Below are positions 55,736 through 63,754 of a stretch of DNA of 64,000 bases, one piece after another. The DNA comes from Pseudolabrys sp. (lineage in GTDB: Bacteria > Pseudomonadota > Alphaproteobacteria > Rhizobiales > Xanthobacteraceae). Made by a program: the position numbers and the translations under genes. Numbering within the stretch: position 1 is the stretch's first letter; each line of letters begins with the position of its first letter. A model generated the notes under the pieces. That model saw only the letters and a program-made list of their open reading frames with translations, did no database searches and had not been told where the DNA came from. The stretch lies in the NCBI GenBank assembly GCA_022843325.1, contig JALHNV010000001.1, positions 62,001 to 126,000 of the forward strand. Reading direction: 5' to 3'.

Positions 55736-56011
55736 ATGGCTCCTGCACCCAGTCAAGCCAACACCGACGAACACTGGAAAAAAACCTCTCGCCTGATGTT
55801 CACGCATCTCGGCGTGTGGTTTTTCTTCGGTTACGTCGTCCACATGTTCGTCGTGCCGCTGAACAAGATCATCATCCCCGTTCTCGGCTTCCCGCTCGGC
55901 TTCTACATGGCCGCCCAAGGCTCGTTGATCGTGTTCGTTGTCATGCTGTTCATGTTCGCGAAACAGCAAGACAAAATCGACCGCGATTACGGCATGGCCG
56001 AAGACGATTGA
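55736..56011 (+). CDS. DUF4212 small subunit of the acetate-type symporter
   Basis: A 91-residue protein with two membrane helices (HLGVWFFFGYVVHMFVVPLN and LGFPLGFYMAAQGSLIVFVV) and the polar tail KQQDKIDRDYGMAED. DUF4212 proteins are encoded directly before VC_2705-type solute symporters and are thought to be part of the transporter. GGGAGGAAGG is an excellent ribosome binding site. It lies 13 bases before the symporter gene. Confidence 0.92.
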   Translation: MAPAPSQANTDEHWKKTSRLMFTHLGVWFFFGYVVHMFVVPLNKIIIPVLGFPLGFYMAAQGSLIVFVVMLFMFAKQQDKIDRDYGMAEDD

Positions 56012-56024
56012 GGGGGACACGAAA

Positions 56025-57998
56025 ATGGCAGTTCAATCAGCCGATACATCGGCCTTTTATAAAAACCTCGGACGCATGTACGCCACCTACACCGGTGGCT
56101 TTATCGCGTTCATCATCCTGATCGCCATCCTCGAACAGGTCGGCGTGCCGAACCGCATTCTCGGCTACATGTTCGTGGGCTTCACCATCATCGTTTACGC
56201 CGTCATCGGCGTGATGACGCGAACAGCCGAGGTGTCCGAATACTATGTCGCAGGCCGGCGAGTGCCGGCGCTGTACAACGGCATGGCGACCGGTGCCGAC
56301 TGGATGTCTGCGGCATCCTTCGTCGGCATGGCGGGCACACTGTTCCTGCTCGGCTATGACGGCCTTACCTGGGTGCTTGGCTGGACCGGCGGTTACGTGC
56401 TGGTGTCGATCCTGATCGGCCCCTATCTGCGCAAGTTCGGCGCCTACACCGTGCCAGACTTCATGTCGTTCCGCTTCGGCGGCAACTTCGCGCGGCTCAT
56501 CGCCGTTATCGTTCTGGTCTGCTGCTCGTTCACGTACGTGACGGCGCAGATCTTCGGCACCGGCATTATCGCCTCGCGCTTCCTGGGCATGCCGTTCGAA
56601 CTGGCGGTGTTCGCCGGCCTCGCCGGCATCCTGCTCTGCTCGATGCTGGGCGGCATGCGGGCGGTCACCTGGACGCAGATTGCCCAGTACATCGTGCTGA
56701 TCATCGCCTACCTGACGCCGATCGTCATCCTGTCCACCTCGCGCTATGGCATTCCGATCCCGCAGCTGACCTACGGGACCGCGATCGCCGAAATCACCGC
56801 GCGGGAAGGCCAGATGCTGGCCAGCGGACTGGCGACGGCAGCCAACCTGAAGCCGCACATCTCGCCGTTCATCAACTATACGCCGCTGAACTTCTTCGCC
56901 ATCTGCCTTTGCATGATGGTGGGCACAGCGTCGTTGCCGCACATCCTGATGCGCTACTTCACCACCCCGACGGTGCGTGAGGCGCGTCAGTCGGTCGCCT
57001 GGTCGTTGCTGTTCATCTTCCTGCTGTACTTCTCGGCGCCGGCCTACGCGGCGTTCTCGAAGCTGGAAGTCTACAACAACGTTATCGGCCGCAATCTGAC
57101 CGACATCCGTCCCTGGTTGTTCACCTGGGGCGAACTCGGCCTGATCCAGATCTGCGGCAAGAACGCGGCCAGCATCGATACGATCGTCGCTTCCTGTAAG
57201 GCCATCGCCGGCCACCCCGGCGTCGTGCGTCTGCAGGACTTCGTGATCAACACGGACGTGATCGTGCTTTCCACACCGGAAATCGCGGGACTTCCCTACG
57301 TGATCACCGGCCTGGTCGCCGCCGGCGGCCTGGCGGCGGCGCTCTCCACCGCCGACGGCCTGTTGCTGGCCATCGCCAACGCGTTGTCGCACGACATCTA
57401 CTACAAGATGATCGACCCCAACGCGCCGACGGTGCGCCGGCTCACCGTGGCCCGCGTCCTGCTGTTCCTTGTGGCCGTGGCGGCCGCCTATCTGGCATCG
57501 ACCAGACCGGGCGACATTCTGGCCATGGTCGGCTGGGCGTTCTCTCTCGCCATGGCGGGTAACTTCCCGGCACTGGTGATGGGCGTCTGGTGGAAGCGTG
57601 CGACCACGGCAGGTGCGGTCTCCGGCATGATCGCCGGCTTCGGCCTCTGCATCTTCTACCTGGTCGTCACCCGGTACTTCCCGGGCGCCGGTGTCAGCTA
57701 CTTCGGCATGTCGTCACTGACGAACCCGATGACCGGCGCGCCACTCGTCGATGTCGCCAAGGCGGTTGCCGCCCCCGGTGGCATGGACAGCTGGGTTGCA
57801 GCGTCGCACCCGATGGCGAACAGGGTCGGCTGGTTCGGCCTCAACAACATCGCTTGCGGTCTGTTGGGCATGCCGGTCGGCTTCCTGACCATCTACGTGG
57901 TGAGCTTGATGACCAAGGCACCGTCCCTGGAAATGCAGGCCTACATCGACGAAATCCGGAAGCCGCGTGGCCGCACGGTGCTCGAAGAAAAGACCTGA
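56025..57998 (+). CDS. Na+/solute symporter, VC_2705/ActP-type
   Basis: A 657-residue SSS-family transporter with about 13–14 helices. SEYYVAGRRVPALYNGMATG is the family opening, ADWMSAASFVGMAGTLFLLG helix 1, and GLAAALSTADGLLLAIANAL the conserved helix 8 Na+ motif. GGGGGACACGAAA precedes ATG 56025. With the DUF4212 subunit and the CrbS/CrbR-like pair it most likely takes up acetate or similar short acids. A strong terminator follows at 58021–58050. Confidence 0.93.
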   Translation: MAVQSADTSAFYKNLGRMYATYTGGFIAFIILIAILEQVGVPNRILGYMFVGFTIIVYAVIGVMTRTAEVSEYYVAGRRVPALYNGMATGADWMSAASFVGMAGTLFLLGYDGLTWVLGWTGGYVLVSILIGPYLRKFGAYTVPDFMSFRFGGNFARLIAVIVLVCCSFTYVTAQIFGTGIIASRFLGMPFELAVFAGLAGILLCSMLGGMRAVTWTQIAQYIVLIIAYLTPIVILSTSRYGIPIPQLTYGTAIAEITAREGQMLASGLATAANLKPHISPFINYTPLNFFAICLCMMVGTASLPHILMRYFTTPTVREARQSVAWSLLFIFLLYFSAPAYAAFSKLEVYNNVIGRNLTDIRPWLFTWGELGLIQICGKNAASIDTIVASCKAIAGHPGVVRLQDFVINTDVIVLSTPEIAGLPYVITGLVAAGGLAAALSTADGLLLAIANALSHDIYYKMIDPNAPTVRRLTVARVLLFLVAVAAAYLASTRPGDILAMVGWAFSLAMAGNFPALVMGVWWKRATTAGAVSGMIAGFGLCIFYLVVTRYFPGAGVSYFGMSSLTNPMTGAPLVDVAKAVAAPGGMDSWVAASHPMANRVGWFGLNNIACGLLGMPVGFLTIYVVSLMTKAPSLEMQAYIDEIRKPRGRTVLEEKT

Positions 57999-58020
57999 TC
58001 GGCTCTGCCGGTCTGATCGG

Positions 58021-58050
58021 AGCGGGGCCCTGCGGGGCCCCGCTTTTTTT
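58021..58050 (+). terminator. Rho-independent terminator after the symporter operon
   Basis: AGCGGGGCCC and GGGGCCCCGCT pair around TGC, followed by seven T. It lies 23 bases after the symporter stop codon and is the clearest terminator in the window. Confidence 0.92.
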
Positions 58051-58154
58051 CAGGCGCATGTTCGGTTAGACAGGTCCGTACCATCGGGCCTGACGGGCCG
58101 GATCACGTGCCTTAAGCTGCCAACGTACTGACTTGTTTTGAGGGAGCGCGGTTC

Positions 58155-58463
58155 GTGGGGTCGAGCGATACCATCCTGTCATCGTGGCTGTTCCTGGCGC
58201 CGAATTTTATTCTGGCGGCGCTGATGTACACGCTGCTCGGCCGCGTTCTGCTCGGCCTGATCGTGCCGCCGGAGTCGCCGAACTACATCTGGCGCTTCTT
58301 CGTGCGCGTCACCGATCCGTTCGTCGCCATCATTTCCGTCGTGACGCCGAAGGCCGCTGTGCCGGTCGTGGTCTGGTTGTTCGGCGTGGTCTGGCTGTTC
58401 TGGCTGCGCGTCGGTCTGCTCTATCTGTTCCTCGTGATGGGCGCCGTGCCCAGAGCCGGTTGA
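58155..58463 (+). CDS. Small membrane protein (DUF6460-like)
   Basis: A 102-residue protein with two helices (FLAPNFILAALMYTLLGRVL and VVVWLFGVVWLFWLRVGLLY) flanking PPESPNYIWRFFVRVTDPFV. The pattern, a YggT-like half domain, is common in Rhizobiales; function unknown. It begins at GTG 58155 after GAGGGAGCG. Followed 9 bases later by another small membrane gene, so the two form an operon. Confidence 0.75.
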   Translation: MGSSDTILSSWLFLAPNFILAALMYTLLGRVLLGLIVPPESPNYIWRFFVRVTDPFVAIISVVTPKAAVPVVVWLFGVVWLFWLRVGLLYLFLVMGAVPRAG

Positions 58464-58472
58464 GAGGCGCCC

Positions 58473-58799
58473 ATGGAACGCAACATCTATTATGTCGGCA
58501 TCTCGTTCTTCGGGATGATCAATGGCATCTTCAATCAGACCGCACTGCTGTTTGCGCTGATCCATGTGCAGGTGCTGGCGCCCTCTCTGCTGTTCGGCTC
58601 GACCGGGCTCACCCTCATGTTCTCGTCGCTAATGGTATCGACCGCGACCATCGTCATCGCCGGCATTCCCGCGGCGCTGTACGAACGCTTCATCGGCGCC
58701 AAGGACGATTCGACCGTGGTGTCGCTGTGGATCTGGCTCGCCGGTACGGCGATCCTGACGCTGCCGGCGATCGGCAATTTTTTCGAGATCGGCCTTTAA
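58473..58799 (+). CDS. Small three-TM membrane protein
   Basis: A 108-residue hydrophobic protein with three helices (residues 5–28, 38–66 and 80–105). The loop GIPAALYERFIGAKDDSTVV separates helices 2 and 3. The family is unnamed to me but is found in Bradyrhizobium-like genomes. GAGGCGCCC precedes the ATG. Operon partner of the preceding small membrane gene. Confidence 0.65.
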   Translation: MERNIYYVGISFFGMINGIFNQTALLFALIHVQVLAPSLLFGSTGLTLMFSSLMVSTATIVIAGIPAALYERFIGAKDDSTVVSLWIWLAGTAILTLPAIGNFFEIGL

Positions 58800-58874
58800 T
58801 ATTGAGGGGCTGCCGGGAACCGGCTCGCCGGGTACGGTGTTTCACGCATTGACGCCGCCGACGCAGCGGTGACT

Positions 58875-58891
58875 TTGGCATAGCAATTGCT
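58875..58891 (+). promoter_or_regulatory. Sigma-54-like promoter
   Basis: TTGGCATAGCAATTGCT has the -24 GG and -12 GC exactly ten bases apart, and eleven of the strongly conserved positions of TTGGCAC-N5-TTGCT are met, with only C-to-T at one -24 base. It lies 46 bases before the next gene's ATG. No enhancer-binding site was identified. Confidence 0.55.
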
Positions 58892-58936
58892 TTTTCGTAT
58901 CGGAGCCTGGGGGGCCGATGGTCACAGGAGCCGGCC

Positions 58937-59323
58937 ATGTTCCCGTTTACGCGCTACGCGTTTTTCACCCTTGCCCGCGATGCCGGCTTTGTTGCGCTCG
59001 CCGGCATCACGATGATGGTGGCCGCCTCCGGCTATGAAGCCGCGACCGCCCTCAAAGTTGGCGCCACGGTGGCGCTGGCATTCTGCGTCCTGCTGCTGTG
59101 CCGCTCCTCCCTCCTCACCGACGAGCGCTTCCAGCGCAGCGAGGCCTGGCGCGGCCTGCACCCGGACGAGCGGCCGGCCGGCGATCACGGCCGGGAGGCG
59201 GCGCGGCGCCAGATGGAGGAACTCATGCTGCACTTCGCCAAGGGCGCAGCCGGGATCGCCGGCATCCTGTTTTCCTCGGCGCTGATTTGCAGCGTCGGCA
59301 CCCTGGCCCAGGCCGGATACTGA
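58937..59323 (+). CDS. Membrane hypothetical protein
   Basis: A 128-residue protein with two N-terminal helices (FVALAGITMMVAASGY; ALKVGATVALAFCVLLLCRS), a charged middle part (TDERFQRSEAWRGLHPDERP) and a C-terminal helix (GAAGIAGILFSSALICSVG). AGGAGCCGGCC precedes the ATG. It shares its layout with the next gene (helix pair, charged 'RTEMW'-type segment, last helix), so the two may be paralogous subunits. A sigma-54-like site stands upstream. Function unknown. Confidence 0.65.
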   Translation: MFPFTRYAFFTLARDAGFVALAGITMMVAASGYEAATALKVGATVALAFCVLLLCRSSLLTDERFQRSEAWRGLHPDERPAGDHGREAARRQMEELMLHFAKGAAGIAGILFSSALICSVGTLAQAGY

Positions 59324-59406
59324 CGTTTTTTCGTTGCCGCCTGGAATATGTTCTGCGCTACCATTGTTGGCGTCGGATCGGACCAGATGGGGGACCGGGA
59401 ACGGCA

Positions 59407-59778
59407 ATGGAAGAAATGCGCAAAATCGCGTTCGAGACCGTGCAGCGCGCCTGCCTGTTCGGCACGCTGGCGATTTTCTGCACCATGGTCGGGATGTCGT
59501 TCCATGCCCAGCTGGCGTTCCAGACCGGCGGCACCCTGACCATGCTGATGGCGCTGATCCTGATTTACAAGGCGCGCGAGGCGCTCACCAAGGACTACCG
59601 CCGCACCGAAATGTGGCTGTATCTGCCGAAGGACTTCCGGCCACCGGAAGCCTATGCGCAATGGGCCAGTTCGACCGTGCTGCGCGACACCTATCTCACC
59701 TTCGCGCTGTGGACCTCGGCGGTAGCGATCGCGATGTGGGTGGTCGCGCTGTTGTTCGGGATTTTCGGCGTCAGTTGA
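59407..59778 (+). CDS. Membrane hypothetical protein, likely paralogue of the preceding
   Basis: A 123-residue protein with the same plan as its neighbour: two helices (residues 12–33 and 40–57), a charged segment (ALTKDYRRTEMWLYLPKDFR) and a last helix (YLTFALWTSAVAIAMWVVAL). The middle segment R.TEMW parallels QRSEAW of the preceding protein. It starts at ATG 59407, about 80 bases after the previous stop. Function unknown. Confidence 0.65.
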   Translation: MEEMRKIAFETVQRACLFGTLAIFCTMVGMSFHAQLAFQTGGTLTMLMALILIYKAREALTKDYRRTEMWLYLPKDFRPPEAYAQWASSTVLRDTYLTFALWTSAVAIAMWVVALLFGIFGVS

Positions 59779-59784
59779 AGGCCG

Positions 59785-60225
59785 CTATCGGCGGCCGCCG
59801 ATGAATTGCAGCATGACCTCGCGGCGGTGCGGCCGGCGGCGGTGCTCGATCAGATAAAGTCCCTGCCAGGTGCCCAGCGCGAGCCGGCCTCGGCTCACCG
59901 GCACATGCAGCGATACGCCGGTCAGCATCGCCTTCACATGCGCCGGCATGTCGTCCGGCCCTTCCGAATCGTGCACCCAGGGTGCCTCTTCAGGCGCCAG
60001 CCGGGCCAGCGCCGTCATCAGGTCGGTCTGAACGTCCGGGTCGGCATTTTCCTGGATGGTGAGCGATGCCGAGGTATGGCGCAGATAGACCAGCAGAACT
60101 CCCTCCCCGGCGCGGCATTCGGTAACGAAGGCTGCAGCGTCCCGCGTGATGTCGGTTAAACCTGCGCCGGGCGTCTCGACCCGTAAAGTCGCCGTCGCGA
60201 TCAGATCGGGCACGGCTTCGGTCAT
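59785..60225 (-). CDS. YjbQ family protein (UPF0047)
   Basis: A 146-residue YjbQ-type protein. RHTSASLTIQENADPDVQTD is the conserved core with the histidine and acidic residues, and WVHDSEGPDDMPAHVKAML followed by LALGTWQGLYLIEHRR completes the signature. The E. coli homologue has weak thiamin-phosphate synthase activity in vitro, but the true role is uncertain. The start is set at ATG 60225; an upstream ATG at 60267 would add 14 residues without family similarity. Confidence 0.9.
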   Translation of the reverse strand: MTEAVPDLIATATLRVETPGAGLTDITRDAAAFVTECRAGEGVLLVYLRHTSASLTIQENADPDVQTDLMTALARLAPEEAPWVHDSEGPDDMPAHVKAMLTGVSLHVPVSRGRLALGTWQGLYLIEHRRRPHRREVMLQFIGGRR

Positions 60226-60289
60226 TGCGGACAGGCGGCTGGGCATACCAGGGATTTCCGTTTGCAAGGTGCGGATCGGAGGGGCAGCC

Positions 60290-60856
60290 CTAGCGCATGA
60301 CGTCCCGCTGCAGCGCGACGATCATGTCCATCAGCCGGCGCCAGGCGTCCTCGATGGCGGCGCGGGCCCGCTCGACGTCTTCAGCGCTCGGCAGCTTGAT
60401 CTTCGGGTCGCTCTTGGCGGCCGGCGGGGCGAGTTCGGCGGGCGGGCGGGGCGCCGGCGGTTCACGCAGCGCCGCAAGGTCGCTCCTCAGTTTTGCGGTC
60501 TGATCCTGCAGGCGGGCAATCTCCTGCTCCAGAGCGGCGCGTTCCTCCGGCACAGGCTGGCAGGTCCAGCCGGCGCTGCGCGGACCGCAGAACGCAACCT
60601 GGCCGGACTGGCTGTCGAGACGCAGCAAACCGCCATCGACCTTCTGGAAGCTGAAGCGGCCTCCCGCGGCGGGCGGCTCCGGCGGCAGGGCGGTGACCGG
60701 GGGTAATTCCGCAGGTAATTCTGCCGGCTTGGCCGGGGTTTGCTCGGCCTCAGACGGCGCAATCGCTGCCGGCGGCGCCGCATCCGGCGCCTGTGCCAGC
60801 GTGGGGGCCGCCGACAGCGCCCAGACAATGGCGACAATGGAGATGCGCATGGCCAA
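60290..60856 (-). CDS. Exported coiled-coil protein
   Basis: A 188-residue protein with a signal peptide (MRISIVAIVWALSAAPTLAQ), a Pro/Ala/Glu-rich linker, a segment with two cysteines (VAFCGPRSAGWTCQ) and a coiled coil (ERAALEQEIARLQDQTAKLR), then a short C-terminal helix (RAAIEDAWRRLMDMIVALQR). Periplasmic or anchored at the inner membrane. A type known from Rhizobiales as hypothetical; no function assigned. Divergent to the ATP synthase operon. Confidence 0.7.
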   Translation of the reverse strand: MAMRISIVAIVWALSAAPTLAQAPDAAPPAAIAPSEAEQTPAKPAELPAELPPVTALPPEPPAAGGRFSFQKVDGGLLRLDSQSGQVAFCGPRSAGWTCQPVPEERAALEQEIARLQDQTAKLRSDLAALREPPAPRPPAELAPPAAKSDPKIKLPSAEDVERARAAIEDAWRRLMDMIVALQRDVMR

Positions 60857-61115
60857 TTTCCCGTGAGAGGCCTGACTCTATCACCCAGCCGGACGGCGGA
60901 AGAATGGCTGAGCGCAATTGCCCTGTTGACACCTTATGCCGCAGCGCACGCATGGCTCGTCTGACGCGTACGAAATATAGCGTTTTGTTTCTGATTACAG
61001 ATACTTAGCGGGTGAACCCCGTTCCTTGACTCAAGGGTACCTGAACAGTATGGTCCGCGCGCCTTTGAGGGCGGCGGAATTCTCAGAAGTCTTGGTCTAT
61101 CCGCGGGTCGAAAGC

Positions 61116-61475
61116 ATGGCTGACGGCACGCACGGCGACAAAGATCATCGAGGGCAATCGCCGGACGACGAGGCCGCTCTCTCCGCGAGGCTAAAGCGAC
61201 TCGGCGAACGGCTCACTGTCACGGGCCGGCCGTCCGAAGACGTGTCAGGCCCTCGTCAGACCACCGATCCGTCGCAGATGGCGCGCGGTTTCAGGCTGTC
61301 GACCGAGCTGGTAGCGGGTGTGCTGGTGGGCGCGATGATCGGCTGGCTGATTGACCGCTGGCTGGGCATTTCCCCTTGGGGAATGATGGTGTTTCTGTTA
61401 CTCGGCTTCGCCGCCGGCATTCTTAACGTGATGCGGGCGGCGGGAATTGTGCGCGAAAAGAAATTGAACGATTAG
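61116..61475 (+). CDS. atpI: ATP synthase protein I
   Basis: A 119-residue protein. The charged N-terminus is followed by two helices: LSTELVAGVLVGAMIGWLID and GMMVFLLLGFAAGILNVMRA, the AtpI signature. AtpI helps assemble the c-ring. It is the first gene of the F0 cluster, followed by atpB after 3 bases. ATG 61116 starts the family-like sequence; the upstream extension of the frame is not conserved. Confidence 0.92.
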   Translation: MADGTHGDKDHRGQSPDDEAALSARLKRLGERLTVTGRPSEDVSGPRQTTDPSQMARGFRLSTELVAGVLVGAMIGWLIDRWLGISPWGMMVFLLLGFAAGILNVMRAAGIVREKKLND

Positions 61476-61478
61476 ATC

Positions 61479-62228
61479 ATGGCCGACCCGATTAAACAGT
61501 TCCAGATTGTCGATCTGTTCCCGATCGCCAAAATCGGCAATACCGACATCGCCTTCACCAATTCGGCAGCCTTCATGGTGCTCGCCGTTGGCGGCATCAC
61601 CACTTTCCTGCTGGCGACGACGCGGCGCCGCGAAGTGGTGCCCGGCCGCATGCAGTCGATCGCGGAACTGTCCTACGAGTTCGTCGCCAATACGCTGCAG
61701 ACCACAGCCGGCAAGGAAGGGATGAAGTTCTTCCCCTTCGTGTTCTCGCTGTTCATGTTCATCCTGATCGCCAATCTGATTGGCCTCATTCCCTACGCCT
61801 TCACCATCACTTCGCACATCGTCGTCACGCTGGCGCTGTCGATGAGCGTGTTCCTCACCGTGCTGATCTACGGTTTCTGGAAGAACGGGCTGCATTTCTT
61901 CAACCTGTTCGTGCCGAAAGGCGTGCCGCTCTACATCCTGCCGCTGATCGTGTTCATCGAGGTGCTGTCGTTCATTTCGCGCCCGGTGTCGCACAGCGTG
62001 CGTCTGTTCGCGAACCTGCTCGCCGGCCACATCACGCTCAAGGTCTTCGCGGGTTTCATCACCCTGCTGGGCAGCCTCGGCATCGCCGGCATTATCGGCG
62101 CGACGCTGCCGCTGGCGCTGGTGGTGGCCTTCTTCGCGCTCGAGCTTCTGGTCGCCTTTCTGCAAGCCTACGTCTTCGCCATCCTCACCTGCATCTACAT
62201 CAACGATGCCATTCACCCGGGCCACTAA
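61479..62228 (+). CDS. atpB: ATP synthase F0 subunit a
   Basis: A 249-residue membrane subunit with five or six helices. The essential arginine of proton translocation is R175 in [39 protein letters not shown] and the C-terminal [12 protein letters not shown]-type end ([19 protein letters not shown]) are as expected. Full length. Confidence 0.97.
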   Translation: MADPIKQFQIVDLFPIAKIGNTDIAFTNSAAFMVLAVGGITTFLLATTRRREVVPGRMQSIAELSYEFVANTLQTTAGKEGMKFFPFVFSLFMFILIANLIGLIPYAFTITSHIVVTLALSMSVFLTVLIYGFWKNGLHFFNLFVPKGVPLYILPLIVFIEVLSFISRPVSHSVRLFANLLAGHITLKVFAGFITLLGSLGIAGIIGATLPLALVVAFFALELLVAFLQAYVFAILTCIYINDAIHPGH

Positions 62229-62259
62229 GGCCTGACACGTTCTAGAAAAGGAGTTCGAC

Positions 62260-62487
62260 ATGGATCCAGTGGCAGCAAAGTACATCGGTGCCGGCATCGC
62301 CTGCATCGGCATGGGTCTGGCCGGCCTCGGCGTCGGTACGATTTTCAGCCAGTATCTGGCCGCCGCGCTGCGTAACCCGTCGGCCGCGCCGGGACAGTTC
62401 GGCAACCTGATCATCGGCTTCGCCGTGACCGAAGCGCTCGGCATCTTCTCGCTGCTGATCGCGCTGCTGCTTCTGTTCGCCGTCTAG
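62260..62487 (+). CDS. atpE: ATP synthase F0 subunit c
   Basis: A 75-residue proteolipid with two helices around the polar loop [12 protein letters not shown]. The proton-carrying carboxylate is E58 in [16 protein letters not shown]. There is no Na+-type ligand set (Gln/Glu/Ser pattern), so the ring is H+-specific. AAAGGAGTT precedes the ATG. Confidence 0.97.
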   Translation: MDPVAAKYIGAGIACIGMGLAGLGVGTIFSQYLAAALRNPSAAPGQFGNLIIGFAVTEALGIFSLLIALLLLFAV

Positions 62488-62505
62488 TCCGGGCAAGGCG
62501 TTCCG

Positions 62506-63045
62506 ATGGCCACCACGACAACTGAACTGACTGCGCAATCCACGGGAGCGGCGGCACCTTTTCCGCCGTTCAACGCGGATACGTTTGCCTCGCAGTTGTT
62601 CTGGCTGGCCCTCTGCTTCATCTTCCTGCTGGTGATGATGTGGAAGGTGGCCCTGCCCCGCATCGGCGGGATCATCGACAACCGCTTGCAGCGGATTTCC
62701 GGTGATCTGGCCGAAGCGGCGGCCCTGAAGGGTCAATCGGACGACGCCATCGCCGCCTACGAGAAGGCGCTGGCCGACGCCCGGGCTCGCGCCCAGGCGA
62801 TCGCCAACGAAACCCGCGACAAGCAGGCGGCGGAAGCCGACCTGACCCGCAAGCGGCTCGAGGACGAGCTGAACGTCAAGCTGGCGGACGCCGAGAAGAC
62901 CATCGCCGCCACCAAGACTGCGGCAATGTCCAATGTCCGCGGCATTGCCGCGGACGCGACCAAGGCGATCGTCGAACGGCTGATCGGCAAGGTGCCGTCC
63001 GACAGCGCCGTCGATGCCGCCGTCGCCGATACGCTCAAGCGCTGA
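62506..63045 (+). CDS. atpG: ATP synthase F0 subunit b'
   Basis: A 179-residue stator subunit: an N-terminal helix ([20 protein letters not shown]) and a long Ala/Glu/Lys-rich coiled coil. The extra N-terminal segment before the helix (Thr/Ala/Pro-rich) is typical of b' in alphaproteobacteria. With atpF it forms the b/b' heterodimeric stalk. The symbol atpG (or atpF2) follows common usage for b'. Confidence 0.92.
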   Translation: MATTTTELTAQSTGAAAPFPPFNADTFASQLFWLALCFIFLLVMMWKVALPRIGGIIDNRLQRISGDLAEAAALKGQSDDAIAAYEKALADARARAQAIANETRDKQAAEADLTRKRLEDELNVKLADAEKTIAATKTAAMSNVRGIAADATKAIVERLIGKVPSDSAVDAAVADTLKR

Positions 63046-63055
63046 CGAGGGCCCG

Positions 63056-63541
63056 ATGCTGCAAAATCCCGACACCTGGGTCGCCGTCGCCTTTGTCCTC
63101 TTCATCGGCGGCCTCGGCTATCTCGGCGTCCACCGCGTGATCGGCAAGGCGCTCGACGACCGCGCGGCGCGGATCAAGGCCGAACTGGACGAAGCCCGCA
63201 AGCTCAAGGACGAAGCCGCCCAGTTGCTGGCCCAGTACCAGCGCAAGCGGCAGGAGGCCGAGGGCGAGGCGCAGGAAATCGTCGCCAGCGCCAAGGCCGA
63301 GGCCGACCGCATGGCGGTCGAGGCCAAGGCCAAGATCGAGGAATTCGTCGCCCGCCGCACCAAGATGGCCGAGGCCAAGATCGCCCAGGCCGAGGCGCAG
63401 GCCACCGCCGACGTCCGTGCCGCCGCTGCTGACGCTGCCGTCGCTGCCGCCGAGAAAATCCTCACCCAGGAGGCCAAAGGCGGCCTGGGCGGCGAACTGA
63501 TCGCCAAGGGCATCGACGACGTCCGCAAGAAGCTGAACTAG
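63056..63541 (+). CDS. atpF: ATP synthase F0 subunit b
   Basis: A 161-residue stator subunit. The helix [20 protein letters not shown] is followed by a long charged coiled coil with repeated AEA/AKA segments. It begins at ATG 63056, 10 bases after the b' stop. The F1 genes are not next to it, as usual for this class, where F1 lies elsewhere in the genome. Confidence 0.95.
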   Translation: MLQNPDTWVAVAFVLFIGGLGYLGVHRVIGKALDDRAARIKAELDEARKLKDEAAQLLAQYQRKRQEAEGEAQEIVASAKAEADRMAVEAKAKIEEFVARRTKMAEAKIAQAEAQATADVRAAAADAAVAAAEKILTQEAKGGLGGELIAKGIDDVRKKLN

Positions 63542-63552
63542 CAGGCGGATTC

Positions 63553-63592
63553 AGCCGCCTCTCGGCGGCTGTGCGGCATTGCCGCAGATTTT
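63553..63592 (+). terminator. Terminator of the F0 ATP synthase operon
   Basis: Two adjacent hairpins: AGCCGCC/GGCGGCT (63553–63570) and TGCGGC/GCCGCA with an ATT loop (63572–63586), the second followed by GATTTTT. It lies right after atpF. Confidence 0.8.
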
Positions 63593-63754
63593 TCCCCGCA
63601 GTTAGCCCCGCATCGGAACTCCGGCTTTGCCTCCGCGGCGCCGGGCTCGTATTCTCACATGGTGATTCGTTTGTTTTGTACGCGTGATTGGTCCGCGTAA
63701 CCGTTTTGTCCCCATTTTTTGAACGCGCGCCGGAACGACCGGCCGAGGAAGCCC

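Noticed and set aside
60926-60931. TTGACA as -35 box of the ATP synthase operon
   Set aside because: No acceptable -10 element lies 16–18 bases downstream, so the promoter is not called.
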